Below, piece by piece: positions 33,272 through 34,810 of a stretch of DNA of 34,810 nucleotides. The position numbers and the translations under genes were made by a program. Within the stretch, counting starts at the first letter, position 1; every line of letters begins with the position of its first letter. This stretch comes from Akkermansia muciniphila. Its GTDB lineage: Bacteria > Verrucomicrobiota > Kiritimatiellia > RFP12 > JAAYNR01. The stretch covers positions 1-34,810 of the forward strand of contig CAMBQN010000029.1 of assembly GCA_945870025.1 (NCBI GenBank), given 5' to 3'. The notes under the pieces are model-generated. The model was not told where the DNA came from, searched no databases, and saw only the letters and a program-made list of their open reading frames with translations.

Positions 33272-34551
33272 AGTCGCGCATCTACAGATATCTTGGCGTG
33301 CTATTTGCAGCACTTGCGCCGATGGTATCGTACGCTTACACGGTCAACACGACCACTACCGGAGCGGATATCAAGTGGCCGATGCGTTCCGTCGGGTTCT
33401 ATATTAATTCAAGTTCTGGTCCGACCGGAACGAGTACTGCCCTACAGTCGGCCATGGCTACTTGGAGTGTCGTCACTGGTGCCACCTTCCTGTTCAGCTA
33501 TCTTGGAACCACCAGCAGGACCGGCGGCACCTACGACAACTACAACGTATTGAGCTTTGGCAATTTGGGCAGTGGCGGCACTATTGCCCAAAACTCTTGC
33601 TGGTATTACGACAACACAGGCGAAATTCTGGAAAGCGATGTGGTCTTCAACACCTACTATACTTGGTCTGTATCGGGTGAGGCGAGCAAGATGGATCTCC
33701 AGAACATAGCCACACACGAGTTAGGCCACGCGCTTTCCTTGGAGGATCTGTATGGGGCTGGGGATACCGAAAAGACGATGTACGGATATGCGACGACAGG
33801 CGAGACGAAAAAACGCTCACTGGATTCAGATGACATTGCCGGCATCGTGCATATCTATCCCTTCATACCTCCGCCCCACTGGATGCTGAACGTCACCCTG
33901 TCGGGCAGTAGTGGCTCTGTCAATCCTGAGGTTGGTCTCTACACGATGCCGCTTGGCAGCAGTACCACTGTCGTGGCCACAGCCGATGACTGGTATCGCA
34001 TCCAGTCCCTGACCACGAATGGCACGCCGGTCGCTGCCGCAGCGGAAAAGAAGGTCTACACCCATTCCGTCGCCTCGATGGCCACGAACAAAACCAACAC
34101 CGTGAACGTCACGTTTACTGACGCAACGCCGGTGCTCGTGGGCGGTAGTGTGAGCAACGCTACGTTGCTCACCTACGCCAAGAACCACGGATACGGCAAC
34201 AACGAGTCTGGAGCCGCAGCCGACGCCAACCTGTTTTACGACTGGCTGCTGGGCATCGATCCGCGTGCCGGTCCCTACACGCCGGGTCTGGCCATCACGG
34301 CGATGGCGATCACGAATACCGACCTGACGATTGTCATGCAATTAACCACGAATGCCGTGCCAAAGAACACCCAGATCAACGGGTGGCTGCAGATTCAGGG
34401 CAGCACGAATGTCGGGGGCGCTTACACGAACATCGTTTCCGCACAACTCCCGCAAGCCGTGTTCTCCGGCAACGGCGAGGCGAGGATTCACTTCCCCGGT
34501 GTGGTTACCCCTCGCCATTTCTACAAGGCCCAAATCCATTCGACTCCGTAA
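33268..34551 (+). CDS. Secreted matrixin-like (M10-type) metallopeptidase, 427 aa
   Basis: A signal peptide (YLGVLFAALAPMVSYA) is followed by a catalytic domain (about 25-195) with the zinc motif H150-E-L-G-H154-A-L-S-L-E-D160, then a Met-turn (KTMYGYATTGETKKRSLDSD) and DIAGIVHIYP, a typical matrixin end. The third ligand is Asp rather than the His of classic matrixins, a variation known from snapalysin. After a proline linker (PFIPPPHW) come beta-rich C-terminal regions (about 205-290 and 335-427), possibly for substrate or cell-surface binding. The start overlaps the previous stop (33268-33271). Confidence 0.85.
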   Translation: MKSRIYRYLGVLFAALAPMVSYAYTVNTTTTGADIKWPMRSVGFYINSSSGPTGTSTALQSAMATWSVVTGATFLFSYLGTTSRTGGTYDNYNVLSFGNLGSGGTIAQNSCWYYDNTGEILESDVVFNTYYTWSVSGEASKMDLQNIATHELGHALSLEDLYGAGDTEKTMYGYATTGETKKRSLDSDDIAGIVHIYPFIPPPHWMLNVTLSGSSGSVNPEVGLYTMPLGSSTTVVATADDWYRIQSLTTNGTPVAAAAEKKVYTHSVASMATNKTNTVNVTFTDATPVLVGGSVSNATLLTYAKNHGYGNNESGAAADANLFYDWLLGIDPRAGPYTPGLAITAMAITNTDLTIVMQLTTNAVPKNTQINGWLQIQGSTNVGGAYTNIVSAQLPQAVFSGNGEARIHFPGVVTPRHFYKAQIHSTP

Positions 34552-34810
34552 GTCTCCATCTCCACCCTTAGTCTTGTCTTAATCCAACCACCTAGTCGTT
34601 TTAGTACAGGCCTTTACCGACTAAGAGAATGGTCAATCGACCGCAATTTTCCGGTGGTTTTCCCAAATCCTCGCCTAAGGAACGCCGCCGCCGATAACCT
34701 GCGCCTACACGCGCTCCGCATCCATGGGCCAGTAGCCAGATAAGGCCGAAAACAGGCGGTTTTTCGATGGTGAGGGGGCTTTTGGACGGTCAGGAGTCGC
34801 AAACGGGCAA
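34552..34810. other. Non-coding end of window
   Basis: I see no supported gene here. A weak TAGTCG/CGACTA inverted repeat flanks about 34592-34615, and CGAAAAC/GTTTTTCG (34747-34766) can form a bulged hairpin with a T-run in its right arm. A 62-codon minus-strand frame (34614-34802) has no ribosome site or recognisable motif. Confidence 0.5.

Noticed and set aside
34614..34802. 62-codon minus-strand frame at the window end
   Set aside because: No ribosome site, basic low-information sequence, no match to any family I know.

Overview
The window is about 34.8 kb of GC-rich bacterial DNA with dense gene packing. The gene content is typical of the PVC group: very large exported PQQ-like/TPR proteins, multi-module proteins with a formylglycine-generating-enzyme (FGE/SUMF1) fold, a WbsX/GH99-like protein, a corrinoid/URO-D-type protein and a matrixin-like metallopeptidase. 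I infer Verrucomicrobiota/Kiritimatiellota/Lentisphaerota. This rests on gene content only; there is no rRNA marker in the window.

Region 1 (1-7068, + strand) is a tandem set of exported proteins. It holds the 3' end of a PQQ-like protein, a complete 1,428-residue paralogue (TPR, beta-propeller, TPR, beta-propeller), an exported TPR/HExxH peptidase/double-PDZ protein, and an orphan copy of the PQQ C-terminal module. The two spacers after the first two PQQ genes hold arrays with an exact 9-nt period, in which units begin with TCGA.

Region 2 (7069-16248, +) has two tandem paralogues of about 1,500 residues. Each has two rounds of beta-sandwich plus FGE-like module and a shared C-terminal region. 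They are joined by a 4-bp ATGA overlap. I see no FGE catalytic Cys pair in the equivalent regions, so they look like structural or binding proteins rather than enzymes.

Region 3 (16249-18869, +) pairs a URO-D/methyltransferase-superfamily protein with a GH99-like protein behind a leader that carries an 11-bp inverted repeat. An unidentified coding-like remnant follows.

Region 4 (18870-24306, - strand) has an sppA-type signal peptide peptidase in an operon with a small helical protein and a lipoprotein, then a speB-like ureohydrolase and an ABC-F ATPase. The spacers here are rich in 7-nt-period arrays and palindromes.

Region 5 (24430-31501, +) runs zinc-ribbon protein, ComEC-like channel, aroA (with an Ala at the glyphosate-discriminating position), then a 1,237-residue membrane protein. 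That protein joins a complete PHP phosphoesterase domain to a Cache sensor, PAS-like regions, a CBS pair and a DUF294/GlnD-type nucleotidyltransferase. I regard this fusion as the most novel single gene here.

Region 6 (31502-34810) has a 32-codon remnant of an RluA-type pseudouridine synthase (- strand), a GNAT acetyltransferase with a good promoter candidate, and a two-gene unit: a membrane-anchored protein, then a matrixin-like peptidase overlapping it by ATGA. No tRNA, rRNA, CRISPR array or insertion sequence was seen. No gene-free stretch exceeds 300 bases.
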